Shown here one piece after another: positions 16,360 to 25,818 of a stretch of DNA of 64,000 nt. How positions within the stretch are numbered: the first letter of the stretch is position 1; the number at the start of each line of letters is the position of its first letter. The translations under genes were made by a program, and so were the position numbers. The notes under the pieces are model-generated. The model saw nothing but the letters and a program-made list of their open reading frames with translations. It did no database searches and was not told the DNA's origin. The stretch spans positions 204,303-268,302 of the forward strand of contig NZ_AUCF01000009.1 of the NCBI RefSeq assembly GCF_000429625.1, in the 5' to 3' direction. This DNA comes from Azospirillum halopraeferens DSM 3675 (GTDB lineage: Bacteria > Pseudomonadota > Alphaproteobacteria > Azospirillales > Azospirillaceae).

Positions 16360-17595
16360 TCAATCCGATTCGGATGCGCGGAGCAGGGTGAGCAGGGCCG
16401 CTGTGGTTGCCGCAGCGCCGGCCCCGTCGGGAATCCGGATCTGTCGGCTGCCGTCTCCGGGGGCGGCACCCTGGTCCGGCTCGCCCGGCAGGGGCAGGAA
16501 GGCCGCCCGCCGGTTCTGGCGCAGAGCGGCAAAGCCGAAGACATCGAGGACGCCGAAGTAGGCATCGGCGAATTCGGTCAGAGCGACCGCATCGTGTGTT
16601 CCGAATCCGAGATCGCGCACGGTCTTGAGCCAGCGGAACCGCCCCATGGCCGCGCGACCCTGCCCGCCGCAGAGATTGAGGACGCAGACAACGGTGCCGG
16701 GATGCCGCCGCGCCGCCTCCTTCAGAATTGGCAGCCATGACTCCAGGCCGTTGCGGACCTCGCCGGTGTCGTCCTCCGGCAGGCTGACGGCCAGGATGCG
16801 GCGAAAATCGGCGGCGCCCATGCGCAGGAACATCTGCGCCGTCCGGCGGGATCCCGAAGGGATGTCGTAACGGATCATCCAGGCATGTGCCGGCGTCGGA
16901 ATGAATCCGTCCGGCGCCGGACGCCCCAGGTCGATGACCGGATGGCCCGCCCGCAGCGCCCGGTTCAACTCCTCGTCCGTGGCCAGCAGATCGAGACTCA
17001 ATCCAAGATCCCGCGCACTCCAATCGATGGACACGTCCTTGATGTAGTGGGTGGCGAAGATCATCTCGACCAGACGGTTCACGCACTCGGCCCGGGCACA
17101 CCCCGGCCCGGACTGGATGAAGACGTTCAGCGTGGTCTGCCGGGCCCATTCCAGACCGATGGCGGGCGACCCGGCCAGTGCCGGATCGCTTTCCCAGGTC
17201 ATGCTGACATGCTGCCAGCGATGCAGCGGTTCGCTGGTTTGCAGCCGGTGCTGCCACAGCAGGAAGCGGCGCAGTGTCACCTGCGGGGTCGCCGCGCCCA
17301 CCCGGACGATCAGGGACCGCTGGCTCCGACTGCCGTTGCGGCGGGCCCGCAGAACCGGACGCATCGGCACCGGCGCCCCCGCCGGAGGTGCGATGCCCGA
17401 CGCCGTGGGGTTGGCCAGGGCCGCCTGCCGATCGGGCAGGGTGTCGGGTGGCCAGCCCGGCACGATGGTGATCCCGGCGGGGGGCACCGATCCGGCATCA
17501 CCCGCCGGCGGAGCCTCCGCGGTCAGGTGCGCCATGGTTCTGAGCCAGCGGCGGGTGGCGCCGGCGATGCGGCGGCGCAGGGGCGAGACGGTCAT
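16360..17595 (-). CDS. Hypothetical protein, possible glycosyltransferase
   Basis: 411 residues; I do not recognise the family. The first 110 residues are rich in Pro, Ala and Arg. The rest is a soluble alpha/beta protein with segments such as 'SIDWSARDLGLSLDLLATDEE', 'RTAQMFLRMGAADFRRILAVSLPEDD' and 'VVCVLNLCGGQGR'. These loosely recall GT-B proteins, but no firm motif is present. Its ATG overlaps the stop of the fucosyltransferase-like gene, so the two are translationally coupled and probably act together. Confidence 0.6.
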   Translation of the reverse strand: MTVSPLRRRIAGATRRWLRTMAHLTAEAPPAGDAGSVPPAGITIVPGWPPDTLPDRQAALANPTASGIAPPAGAPVPMRPVLRARRNGSRSQRSLIVRVGAATPQVTLRRFLLWQHRLQTSEPLHRWQHVSMTWESDPALAGSPAIGLEWARQTTLNVFIQSGPGCARAECVNRLVEMIFATHYIKDVSIDWSARDLGLSLDLLATDEELNRALRAGHPVIDLGRPAPDGFIPTPAHAWMIRYDIPSGSRRTAQMFLRMGAADFRRILAVSLPEDDTGEVRNGLESWLPILKEAARRHPGTVVCVLNLCGGQGRAAMGRFRWLKTVRDLGFGTHDAVALTEFADAYFGVLDVFGFAALRQNRRAAFLPLPGEPDQGAAPGDGSRQIRIPDGAGAAATTAALLTLLRASESD

Positions 17596-18695
17596 ACGGC
17601 GTCCTGCTGCGGGGCGGTGGGAAAACCGGAGCATCCCGGTTCCTGCACGACGGGCGCCGCGTCGCCGTGGCCGGCGAACTGGCGCGCCCGATCCCCGGTG
17701 GTGTCCTTCAGGACCCCGTGGGCGTCCGAGAAGAGGGACCACAGGTCGTTCCGGTCCGGGGCGGGCCAGTGCAGGACCTGATTGGGCAGGCCGAAATGAT
17801 AGCGCGGGGTGCCGACGTCCAGGAAGATGTAGTTCGCCGCGCCCGCCTCGATGTGGGTGATGACGTAGGGCAGTGTGGAGAAGGTTGCCATCGCCGAGAA
17901 ACCGCTCGACGATCCCATGAACAGGTCGCTTGCCATCATCAGCGCCAACTCGTGCGCCAGGCCCAGCCCCTCACGGCGCGGCACCCACACGTTCGGCCGG
18001 TTGGCCAGCGCGAAGTCCCACTCGTCATACCCTCCCATGAGCATGAACAGCGCATCGGGGCGCTCCCGCTGAGCCCGGTCCAGGAACGCCCGCCACTCGG
18101 CCAGAGGGGCATTGCGGTGGAACTGGTTGGGATGCGCCGTGTACAGGGTGTTGCGGATGTGGACGGCGACGACGAAGCGGCCGGCAAACCGGTCGGCCAG
18201 TGTCCGGCCGGCCCACGCACCGAAACCGCGCGGTGGTCCGAGCCGCGGTATCGAGCCGTGTGCGCGGTAATGCTCGTCGATCCGCCGATGGGTCGAGAAG
18301 TCCAGTGCGCCGCGGAAATGGTCATCGTAAGACGGCCAGGCCGGCCGCCCCAGGCGCCAGCCGGCCATCAGGGCGAACTGGAAGTTGTCCCGATCATGGA
18401 ACACCCGAACCGTGCGCAACAACGGGTTGATGTAAAGCGCCGGCATGAGGCTGTTGAGGTGGGTGATGTAGTTGGCCGAGGTGATGTGAGGCTGATACTT
18501 GTTGGCCGGCTTGTAGCGATCGACCATCACCAGATGGTCGACGGCGCCGATCCAGTTCTCGCGGGCCAGAACCAACTGGTTGACCTGCCAGGTGATGGTG
18601 TCCCCCAGGGCATAGGGAGCGTAGGAGAAGTCGAGAATGCCAACGGCCACGGACGCGGGTTGGGTCAGCAGGCGGCGGCGCAGCAGTGCGGGCAT
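17592..18695 (-). CDS. Fucosyltransferase-like glycosyltransferase
   Basis: 367 residues. 'VAVHIRNTLYTAHPNQFHR' near 155-173 contains the HxR pattern of alpha-1,6/O-fucosyltransferases such as NodZ, and 'FMGSSSGFSAMATFSTLPYVI' near 255-275 resembles the GDP-sugar binding loop ('SxxS/G' region) of that superfamily. This fits with the window encoding GDP-L-fucose synthesis at 44316-46350. The start at MPALLRRRLL follows GGAATG; an upstream ATG at 18737 lacks a ribosome site. The fucose donor is inference from motif and context. Confidence 0.5.
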   Translation of the reverse strand: MPALLRRRLLTQPASVAVGILDFSYAPYALGDTITWQVNQLVLARENWIGAVDHLVMVDRYKPANKYQPHITSANYITHLNSLMPALYINPLLRTVRVFHDRDNFQFALMAGWRLGRPAWPSYDDHFRGALDFSTHRRIDEHYRAHGSIPRLGPPRGFGAWAGRTLADRFAGRFVVAVHIRNTLYTAHPNQFHRNAPLAEWRAFLDRAQRERPDALFMLMGGYDEWDFALANRPNVWVPRREGLGLAHELALMMASDLFMGSSSGFSAMATFSTLPYVITHIEAGAANYIFLDVGTPRYHFGLPNQVLHWPAPDRNDLWSLFSDAHGVLKDTTGDRARQFAGHGDAAPVVQEPGCSGFPTAPQQDAV

Positions 18696-18762
18696 GGAGC
18701 ATTCCGTGTCAACCGGTCGGCACGTGATCCCTTCCATCGAGTGCCGACCGTGAAACCCGACA

Positions 18763-18784
18763 GATCAATGCTCCGGCATTGATC
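18763..18784 (-). terminator. Hairpin between glycosyltransferase genes
   Basis: GATCAATGC and GCATTGATC form a perfect 9-bp stem with a TCCG loop, 41 bases past the stop of the upstream minus-strand gene. It lacks a U-run, so termination is only possible, not shown. Confidence 0.45.
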
Positions 18785-18825
18785 GGGACAGTGCTATCGG
18801 ATGTCTCCCGGGGACGGGGCCGCTA

Positions 18826-21528
18826 TCAGCCGCCCGCCGGCCCCGAACGGCCGGGGATGGCGCCGGCCAACCTGCCGGCCGCCGAACGGATGCCCGAGGC
18901 GACGGCTGCGGACAGGAAACCGGTCCAGGATTTGCCGCTCTCGCGGCGGCGGCGGCGCAACCACCACCATCCCAGCGGCACGGCGATGTCCCAGTGCCGG
19001 GGCGTGCGCGCGACCACCGCCAGAAGCTGGGTGCCGAGGACGCTGAGGACGGCGGGGGTCCGGCGCCACATGCGCAGCAGGTCGCGGTTCTCCGGAGCCT
19101 TCAGGGCGTCGGCGATGGCCAGCAGCACGGGGTTCTGCCGCGCCGGATTGTGCATTCCGGCGTCGGAGTATCCGCCGGGGTTGGCGCGAATGATGGCCAA
19201 TGTTTCCGGGACGGCAATGACACCGTAACGGAAAGCGATGGCATAATAGGTGAACCAGTCGGAATGCCATTCCTGGTCCGGACGGAAGCCGCCACAGGCC
19301 AGCATGGCGTCCAGCTTGGCCACGATGGCGTTGCTGGTCATCCACATGTAACCGCGGCGCTTGAAGCGATCCAACAGGGCGGAGGGAGGGAGCGGGATGA
19401 AGCCCGCAACGTCACGGCAGCCGAACTGGTCGGGGGAGTTGGCCGACCAATCGGACACCTCGCCGTTCGTCTGGTGGATCACCAGATGCGAGAAGCACAT
19501 GGCTTCCTGCGGGTTGCGCTCCAGCACCGCCATGGAGCGGTTCAGGAACTCCGGCAACAGGCGGTCGTCGGCGGCCGCGCAGACGATGTACTCGCTCTTC
19601 GCCTCGTGCAGCAGTTTGTTGATCGAATAGGTCAGACCGCGATTGCGGCGGTTCTCGATGATGCGGATCTGAGGATAGCAGCGGGCGAACATCCGGATGA
19701 CGTCCAGGCTGCGGTCGCTCGAGCCGTCGTCGAGGACCAGCACCTCGTCGGCGGGCCTGGTCTGGCCGCACGCACCTTGCAGCGACAGCGGCAGGAAATG
19801 CTGATGGTTGTAGTTGGGCATCAGGATCGCGACCGTGCGCCGGGGGTACGCAGACGGCTCCGCCATGGCCGCGACGGCGCGCGGATCGGGCGCCGCCGCA
19901 TCGGGCAATTCGGAAACGATCTCGATCACCGACCGCACGAAATCCGCGTGCCCCGGAAACAGGGCGCCGTTCGCCGCGCGCTTCAGCAGGACGGCATCCG
20001 GCGCCATCGCGGCGTGCAGGCGTTCGATGCGACTGAAATCCCCCACCCTGGCCGCTTCGGTGGCCTCGACCTCGTACAGCAGGCGTGCGGTGTCGGTCTG
20101 ACCGTTGGCGGCGGCGGCCAGGGCCGCATCGCCCTGGCCGCCGGAACCGTTTTCCAGCAGGTAGCGCACGGTGGCCACATGGCCGCCGGCTGCCGCGGCG
20201 CGCAGCGGTGCGAAGCCGTGGGCGAAGATGTCGCCACCGAAGCGGTGGATCACTTCAAGCGCAGCGGTATGACCCTTCGACGCCGCGAGGATGGCGGCGG
20301 CGTTGTCGTCGACGCGAACGTTGGCGCCGCCTTTCTGGATGAGCGCCTGTGCGATGACGGCGTGCCCGTGTTCGGCGGCGACGAGGAAGGCGCGGTTGAT
20401 CCGGCCATGGTCGGCCGCCCCGGAGGCGAGGATGTCGAGCACGCGAGCCATCTCGTTGGCACGGACCGCGTCGTCCAGCCCGGCAACCGCCCCGAGGCGG
20501 ACGAGAAACTCCGCGATCCGATCCTGGCCGCAGCTTTTCGCAGCGCCGACGCCGACACCGGCAATGGCCACCAGATCGATCCCGCACTCCTTCAGGACCA
20601 TGATGATCGGCATGTGGCCGTTGGCGGCGGCCGTGTTCAGGAGCGTCATCTGAATCCGCCCGGTCAGCGCGGGATCGACGCCATGGAGCGAGCGCAGGAC
20701 CGCGGCATGGCCGTGCGCGGCGGCGGCGATCATTGCGGCACCCCCGGCATAGCCGGGGGCGGCGCCGTGTCCCAGCAGGGTCTGCACCAGCCCCGGCCGG
20801 CCGAAACGGGCCGCTTCGACCAGCAGGGCCGACGCGAGATCCGGAACGATCGACAGCCCGGCCTTCAGTACGGCGGCCACCGGCTCGGCGCTGTCCCCGG
20901 CAATGGCCGGCTGCAGCGCGGCGGCAATCAGATCGGCGCGGATGCCCGGCCAGGCCAGCAGCGCTGCCGTGCGCTGCGCATCGCCGGACGCGATCCGCGC
21001 GTTCAACGGGCCGCGCAGCAGCATCGCCATGGTCGCAGCACCGGCCCCGTCCGGTGTCGTGCCGGCAAGCGCCGTGCGGACCGACGCTTCCGACGGCATG
21101 GGAGCCCCGTTGCCGATCATGAACTCGACGATGTCGAAGGCGCCTTCCGCCAGCGCCACCGACAGGGCGGAATCGGCGGCGACCGGGTTGCCGGCGATCA
21201 GATCCCGCATCCGGTCGGTGTCGCCGGTGCGCGCGGCGTTGAGGATGGCGGCACCCTCCGCCGCCGGTGCATCCGGAGCGGCGCTTCCCTGGCGGGAGAA
21301 CGGAACCACGTTCGCCGTCGCCGCGTCGTCGGAAGCGACGGCCGCCGCCGCGGATGTCCGGGACTCCTGCAGCCATTCCAGCGGCAGGGCCACGCCGACG
21401 CCGGGCAGTTCCCCGGCCCAGTCGGGGTCCGTGGCATCACCGTGGTTGTTCGCAGGCGGCGGGACGTCCGCGAACCACTCCGCCGGGTTGGGCGTGTCCG
21501 ACAAGGGAAGAGTGGCGATCTCCGGCAT
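18826..21528 (-). CDS. Large ankyrin-repeat protein fused to C-terminal family 2 glycosyltransferase
   Basis: 900 residues, the largest of the fusions. After an acidic N-terminus, ankyrin-type units run from about 90 to 545 (for example 'TAAANGHMPIIMVLKECGIDL', 'AAEHGHAVIAQALIQKGGANV', 'ASKGHTAALEVIHRFGGDI'). A GT2 domain starts near 563 with 'ILMPNYNHQHFLPLSLQGA', 'LDDGSSDRSLDVI' and 'AAADDRLLPEF'. The C-terminal block 'RHWDIAVPL' is shared with its paralogues. It parallels 530-2725 domain for domain. No signal peptide or membrane segment is seen, so it is probably cytoplasmic. Ankyrin repeats normally bind protein partners, which suggests a protein acceptor or scaffold; that part is inference. 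Confidence 0.85.
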   Translation of the reverse strand: MPEIATLPLSDTPNPAEWFADVPPPANNHGDATDPDWAGELPGVGVALPLEWLQESRTSAAAAVASDDAATANVVPFSRQGSAAPDAPAAEGAAILNAARTGDTDRMRDLIAGNPVAADSALSVALAEGAFDIVEFMIGNGAPMPSEASVRTALAGTTPDGAGAATMAMLLRGPLNARIASGDAQRTAALLAWPGIRADLIAAALQPAIAGDSAEPVAAVLKAGLSIVPDLASALLVEAARFGRPGLVQTLLGHGAAPGYAGGAAMIAAAAHGHAAVLRSLHGVDPALTGRIQMTLLNTAAANGHMPIIMVLKECGIDLVAIAGVGVGAAKSCGQDRIAEFLVRLGAVAGLDDAVRANEMARVLDILASGAADHGRINRAFLVAAEHGHAVIAQALIQKGGANVRVDDNAAAILAASKGHTAALEVIHRFGGDIFAHGFAPLRAAAAGGHVATVRYLLENGSGGQGDAALAAAANGQTDTARLLYEVEATEAARVGDFSRIERLHAAMAPDAVLLKRAANGALFPGHADFVRSVIEIVSELPDAAAPDPRAVAAMAEPSAYPRRTVAILMPNYNHQHFLPLSLQGACGQTRPADEVLVLDDGSSDRSLDVIRMFARCYPQIRIIENRRNRGLTYSINKLLHEAKSEYIVCAAADDRLLPEFLNRSMAVLERNPQEAMCFSHLVIHQTNGEVSDWSANSPDQFGCRDVAGFIPLPPSALLDRFKRRGYMWMTSNAIVAKLDAMLACGGFRPDQEWHSDWFTYYAIAFRYGVIAVPETLAIIRANPGGYSDAGMHNPARQNPVLLAIADALKAPENRDLLRMWRRTPAVLSVLGTQLLAVVARTPRHWDIAVPLGWWWLRRRRRESGKSWTGFLSAAVASGIRSAAGRLAGAIPGRSGPAGG

Positions 21529-21621
21529 GGAAGCGTTCCGAATCGTCGTTACGATGGTGGTTCGGCTTTTTTTTGAGCAGGCGACAAAAAAAGCGCCGTT
21601 CCGGTTCCGGGATAGGAAAGA

Positions 21622-21649
21622 AACGTACCAGAGAAGAGTAGATTTTCAA
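21622..21649 (-). promoter_or_regulatory. Candidate promoter for the large ankyrin-glycosyltransferase gene
   Basis: Reading the minus strand: TTGAAA (21644-21649), a 16-base spacer, TACGTT (21622-21627), about 94 bases upstream of the ATG. It lies in a 238-base AT-rich gap (21529-21766), the most AT-rich stretch in the left half of the window. Confidence 0.3.
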
Positions 21650-21766
21650 AGCAATTTGACGAATATACCCGCACATTGATAGAAAAATTCTAAGAATCGC
21701 CACCAAAAGTCGTCTTTGCCCACTTCACCCCCGGTCAGTGCCAACCATGGGGTGCCGCGCCTGCGA

Positions 21767-23047
21767 TCATGCGTATGTATTGAGATAATGTTGCACGGCT
21801 TCGATGTCCGACTCCGACACCGTCACACCGATGTGTGGCGGCGGTGACAGGAATGCACCGGCGAGCCGGTACCGTCGCGTTCCGCCGCCGGCGATCACGG
21901 CGTCGATCAACCGATCTTCCGCTGCGGTCGCTGAAGACGGTGGCGGGGGCGGAGGCGGAGGCGGGGGAGGAGGCATCCACAGCGACCGGGAAAACAGCGG
22001 GCGCAAGCCGGCACCGGCGGCGCCCAGCGCCGCGGCGAGGCGTCGGTGGAGCGGCGGCACGGCCGGCGTCGGGACGGCGGCTTCGGCCGCGGGGGGTGAC
22101 GCGGACGGCGGCGGCGCGTGCAGGTGGCGCCAGTAGCTCCACAGGCTGTCCACCATGGCCCGCCCGTTGACGCCCTGAAGGCGCTGGCTGACCATGAACT
22201 GAACCACCGGCCCGCTCAGATACGGTGCGATGTACTGCAGGTGGATGAGGTCGAGGATCTGGCTCATCTCCTCCGGCGTTCGCCCCGGCTCCCCGCCGAC
22301 GCGGGACACCGCGTCCAGCAGGAGGCCGCGGTAGGCCAGGTACTCGCGCACCAGGCCTTCCGGCGACAGGGCGAGCCATTCCAGCGGATGCCAGTTGTCG
22401 TACGAGATGAATCGCTCGATGTTGCGGCCGTGGTAGAACAGCGGCAACCGTGCGCTCTTGCCGGCGACGACGCTGAGAAGCCCGGTAAGCTGTTCACGCG
22501 CCATGATGCTGTCCACGCCCAGCGCGGTGGCGAACGCCTCGCGCACCACATCGGTCCGGTGGACGCCGTAGGTCAGCGCTTCATAGCGGCGCATCATCTC
22601 CCATACCCGGCCCAACGGGGTGGGACCGGCGATCGACGGGCTGGAGTAGGTGATCTCGGTGATCCGGAATTCGCCGTCGATCTCTTCAAAATTGAAGTAC
22701 CAGCCGTGCGCCACCGTGTAATCGCGGTTGGCCGCCAGGAACCGGGCGCATTCCACGGCCGCATCGGGAAACAGGATGTCGTCGTCGGCGCACATTACGC
22801 AGAATTCGGTCGATACCCGCCGGTAGCCGTCGGCAAACTTGGTGAACGGCGGCATCTCCGACGGGTAACAGAGATGGCGGATTCGCAAGCCGGTGGCGGC
22901 CACCGTTGCCGCGTTTTGCTGTAGGGCGGGCTCCTTGCTCGAGTCGAGCACCAGAACCTCGTAAGCAAAACCGTATCTGTCCAGATAATTAACCAAACGG
23001 CGCAAGAGATCCGGGCGATTGTACGTCGGAATGATAAGCGTCAGCAT
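21767..23047 (-). CDS. TIGR00180-type glycosyltransferase with polyproline linker
   Basis: 426 residues. GT-A motifs: 'LIIPTYNRPDLL' at 4-15, 'VLDSSKEP', 'CADDDILF' near 91 and 'YDNWHPLEWLALSPEGL' near 218. Residues 310-370 are Pro/Ala-rich with a run of twelve prolines, followed by a short C-terminal domain (370-426, 'RLAGAFLSPPPHIGVTV') that also occurs in the paralogue at 35901-37091. There are no ankyrin repeats. It precedes the large ankyrin-GT2 gene on the same strand with a 238-base gap. Probably cytoplasmic; sugar and acceptor unknown. Confidence 0.82.
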   Translation of the reverse strand: MLTLIIPTYNRPDLLRRLVNYLDRYGFAYEVLVLDSSKEPALQQNAATVAATGLRIRHLCYPSEMPPFTKFADGYRRVSTEFCVMCADDDILFPDAAVECARFLAANRDYTVAHGWYFNFEEIDGEFRITEITYSSPSIAGPTPLGRVWEMMRRYEALTYGVHRTDVVREAFATALGVDSIMAREQLTGLLSVVAGKSARLPLFYHGRNIERFISYDNWHPLEWLALSPEGLVREYLAYRGLLLDAVSRVGGEPGRTPEEMSQILDLIHLQYIAPYLSGPVVQFMVSQRLQGVNGRAMVDSLWSYWRHLHAPPPSASPPAAEAAVPTPAVPPLHRRLAAALGAAGAGLRPLFSRSLWMPPPPPPPPPPPPSSATAAEDRLIDAVIAGGGTRRYRLAGAFLSPPPHIGVTVSESDIEAVQHYLNTYA

Positions 23048-23104
23048 GCCGGATCAACCGCTCGCGGAAAGGGAGGAAAAAGGGAAGGGGGCGAAACACG
23101 ACGC

Positions 23105-23133
23105 ACTATCCATACGCATGGGACGGCAAGCAA
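23105..23133 (-). promoter_or_regulatory. Candidate promoter upstream of the polyproline glycosyltransferase
   Basis: On the minus strand: TTGCTT (23128-23133), a 17-base spacer, GATAGT (23105-23110), about 57 bases upstream of the ATG at 23047. It lies in a 188-base divergent gap. Confidence 0.35.
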
Positions 23134-23235
23134 GACTTTTGGCGGGGAGGATATGACGTTCGCACTTGCGCGACCCTGATGATTCCTTCAGGCTCCGCTC
23201 ACCGCCGGCCAGAGGGATGCGGATGAGGAGAGCCC

Positions 23236-24378
23236 ATGACAACAGAGTCCTGTGTTTGCGTGGTGTGCGGCTCCTCGCACCTTGTGGAGCGGCCCGGCTT
23301 TGCGGCTCTGGCGCGGGTGACGTCCGATTGCCGGCCCTTTCCCGCCGGCGGGCGGCTTGCGGCGTGCGCCGACTGCGCCATGGTGCAGAAGCTGCCGACA
23401 CCGCTCTGGCATGAGGAGACGGCCCGGATCTACCGCGAGTACGCGATCTATCATCAGTCCGGCGGGCGGGAGCAGGCGGTTCTCGACGCGGTCACCGGCC
23501 GACCGCGGCGGCGCAGCCAGGTGATCGTCGATCGTCTTGCCGCAGGCGTTGCCCTTCCCGCGGCCGGCCGGATGATCGACATCGGCTGCGGCAACGGCGC
23601 CATGATCTCGGCCTTCGCAGAGCGGCTGCCCGGTTGGTCGCTGTCGGGCTTCGAGATCGATTCCACCCACGATGAGGTCCTGCGCGCCATTCCCGGTTTC
23701 GCGCGTCTCTACACCGGCTCCCTCGATGCGGTGCCGCCGGGCTTCGACGTGATCACGATGCTGCACGCGCTGGAGCATTTCGCGGAGCCCGTGGCCGTGC
23801 TGCGGGATCTCCACGGCAAGCTGGCGCCCGGCGGGCTGCTGCTCATCCAGGTGCCGAACGCGGCGCTCAACCCGTTCGACCTGATGATCGCCGACCATCT
23901 GTCCCATTTCACCCCCGACTCGCTCGCGCACCTCGTCGGCCGTGCCGGCTTCCGGGTCGAATCCGTCGCCACCGACTGGGTGGCCAAAGAGATCTCGTTG
24001 CAGGCACGACCGGCGGCTGGTCCGGCGACCGGCGTGCCGGTTCGGGCGGGACGGCCGGTGTCGGATGACGGCATCGCCTGGCTGGAGACCCTGGTGAACG
24101 ACGCCGGCAAGGCGGCGCAGGATCAGCCGTTCGGACTGTTCGGCACCTCGATCGCGGCCACCTGGCTGTTCGGCGCGCTTGCCGATCGGGTGGCCTTCTT
24201 CGTCGACGAGGATCCCGGGCGGGCGGGCGGCACCTACTTCGATCGCCCCGTCCTGGCACCCGAGGCGGTACCCGCCGGTGCCTGCGTTTTCCTGGCGCTT
24301 GCACCGACGGTGGCCGATGCCATCGGCCGGCGACTTGGTCACTTGCCGATTCGGTTTTTCCGGCCGTCCGCTCTCTGA
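23236..24378 (+). CDS. SAM-dependent C-methyltransferase-like protein with N-terminal zinc motif
   Basis: 380 residues. N-terminal cysteine pairs 'CVVC' (8-11) and 'CADC' (near 45) suggest a zinc-binding domain as in sugar C-methyltransferases. SAM motif I is 'IDIGCGNGAM' near 114, and 'MLHALEHF' follows at motif III/IV. The C-terminal Rossmann-like part 'LFGTSIAATWLFGAL...FFVDEDPGRAG' matches the layout of the C-methyltransferase at 30868-32133 but is more divergent. Clear ribosome site GAGGAGAG before the ATG. Probably acts on a nucleotide sugar; it could instead be a methyltransferase that has lost activity on keto-sugars. Confidence 0.7.
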   Translation: MTTESCVCVVCGSSHLVERPGFAALARVTSDCRPFPAGGRLAACADCAMVQKLPTPLWHEETARIYREYAIYHQSGGREQAVLDAVTGRPRRRSQVIVDRLAAGVALPAAGRMIDIGCGNGAMISAFAERLPGWSLSGFEIDSTHDEVLRAIPGFARLYTGSLDAVPPGFDVITMLHALEHFAEPVAVLRDLHGKLAPGGLLLIQVPNAALNPFDLMIADHLSHFTPDSLAHLVGRAGFRVESVATDWVAKEISLQARPAAGPATGVPVRAGRPVSDDGIAWLETLVNDAGKAAQDQPFGLFGTSIAATWLFGALADRVAFFVDEDPGRAGGTYFDRPVLAPEAVPAGACVFLALAPTVADAIGRRLGHLPIRFFRPSAL

Positions 24379-24476
24379 CGACCACCGTTCTGGACGAGGT
24401 TCGCTGCTTTCGTTATATCCCGAATGGCATTTCCCGTGCCGTGTGGATCAAATCCGCGAAAGGACGCTTCGTTAGC

Positions 24477-25703
24477 ATGCCTTGCAAGATCATTATCGCA
24501 AATGACAAGGGTGGCGTCGGGAAGAGCACGCTGGCACAGGTCTGCGTGGCCTGGCTTTCCCGCCGGGGCCACACGCCCCGGGTCGTGGAGTATGATCGAA
24601 ACGGCCGGCTGCCGCGCATCCTGGGTGCCGGGCGGGTGGTATCGGTCCCGCTGCCGTCCGTGGTCGGCATGGCGCAGGACGCCCGTGCACAGAGTGTGCA
24701 GGCCTGGGACCCGATGATCGCCTGGCTGACGGATGCCGAGCCGCTGGTCGTGGATTTCGGCGCACAGGCGTGGAGCCAGTTCGCATCATGGGCTGAGGAT
24801 GTGATGCTGGCCCGCCTGTGCCCCACGGTTCCGGTCACCGTGCTGGTCCCCGTCACCGCCGACCTGGAGGCGCTGGCCGGCGCGCAACGGATCGTCGACA
24901 GCGCGCCGCGGCTGTTGCCGGGTGTCCGCCTCGCGCTGCTGGCCTGCGACAAGGACGGGGAAGTGGGCTTTCTCAGGGGCGTTGCGGCGTGCAGCGCGCT
25001 GATCCAATCGGGCCGAGACGCCGGGGCCGCCCTGCGGGTGCTGCCCACCATGACGCGGGAAGCCTATCCGGCGCTCGCCGCGCTCGGCATGGATTTCGAC
25101 GCCATCGCCGGCAGCGACCCCGCCGACCTGGCGGAGCGCACGGGGCTGCCCATGACGGCGGTGGCACGCACCATCAAGGCGGTGGACGGTTGGTTCGCCG
25201 CGACGCTGGCCGTTCTCGATGCCGCCGTCGGCGAGCCCGCCGCGGTCCCGAAGGCCGAACCGGTCTCCCGACCCGCCCCCGAACCCGCCCCCGAACCCGG
25301 CTCCGCCCCCGAACCGGAACCACAACCGGCGGCAGCCCCGGCGGCGGCCGCTTCGGGACCGCTGCCCCGGGAGCGCTTCGACGAGACGGCCTACCGGCGT
25401 GCCAACCCCGACGTGGCCGCGGCGGTCGACCGCGGGGAATTCGACGATGGCTACGCCCACTATGTTCTGCACGGCTATGCCGAGGGGCGGCCGACCGGCG
25501 CGGCGGCCGACGGGGCGCCGGTGGCCATCGCCGCACCGCACGCCGGCATTCCCACGCTGCAGGCGTTCGACGAGGACGCCTACCTGCGTCTCTATCCCGA
25601 CGTGGCCGCCGCCGTGCACGACGGTCACATCGCCTCCGGTTTCGTCCATTTCATACAGCTCGGACGGCGCGAGGGCCGCTCGGCACCGTTGCGCGCGCCC
25701 TGA
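24477..25703 (+). CDS. ParA/MinD-like ATPase with two C-terminal NPDVA repeats
   Basis: 408 residues. Deviant Walker A '[13 protein letters not shown]' at 8-20, 'VEYDRNGRL' at 40-48 and the Walker B-like 'PLVVDFGAQAW' are shared with the paralogues at 15198 and 43423. A Pro/Glu/Ala linker (about 256-295) leads to two repeats (about 297-341 and 361-404) of the 'YRRANPDVAAAV..GEF..GYAHYVLHGYAEGR' type. A GTG at 24441 is in frame, but MPCKIII fits the paralogues better. It sits between a methyltransferase and a double glycosyltransferase on the same strand, so co-expression is likely. Function is inferred from family only. Confidence 0.75.
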   Translation: MPCKIIIANDKGGVGKSTLAQVCVAWLSRRGHTPRVVEYDRNGRLPRILGAGRVVSVPLPSVVGMAQDARAQSVQAWDPMIAWLTDAEPLVVDFGAQAWSQFASWAEDVMLARLCPTVPVTVLVPVTADLEALAGAQRIVDSAPRLLPGVRLALLACDKDGEVGFLRGVAACSALIQSGRDAGAALRVLPTMTREAYPALAALGMDFDAIAGSDPADLAERTGLPMTAVARTIKAVDGWFAATLAVLDAAVGEPAAVPKAEPVSRPAPEPAPEPGSAPEPEPQPAAAPAAAASGPLPRERFDETAYRRANPDVAAAVDRGEFDDGYAHYVLHGYAEGRPTGAAADGAPVAIAAPHAGIPTLQAFDEDAYLRLYPDVAAAVHDGHIASGFVHFIQLGRREGRSAPLRAP

Positions 25704-25818
25704 CGGGTTTGAAAATGGCGACGGTTCCGGCGTGTCCCGTGTGCTTCGCGTCCGCACACGCTGCCGGGACGGCAAAGGAACACCCGTTGCCGGCAAGCGG
25801 GGCAGCGATGTGGGGACG

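Noticed and set aside
25219..25818. 200-codon N-terminal extension of the double glycosyltransferase
   Set aside because: Lies over the ParA-like gene in another frame and is Pro/Arg-rich; a strong ribosome site supports the start at 25819.
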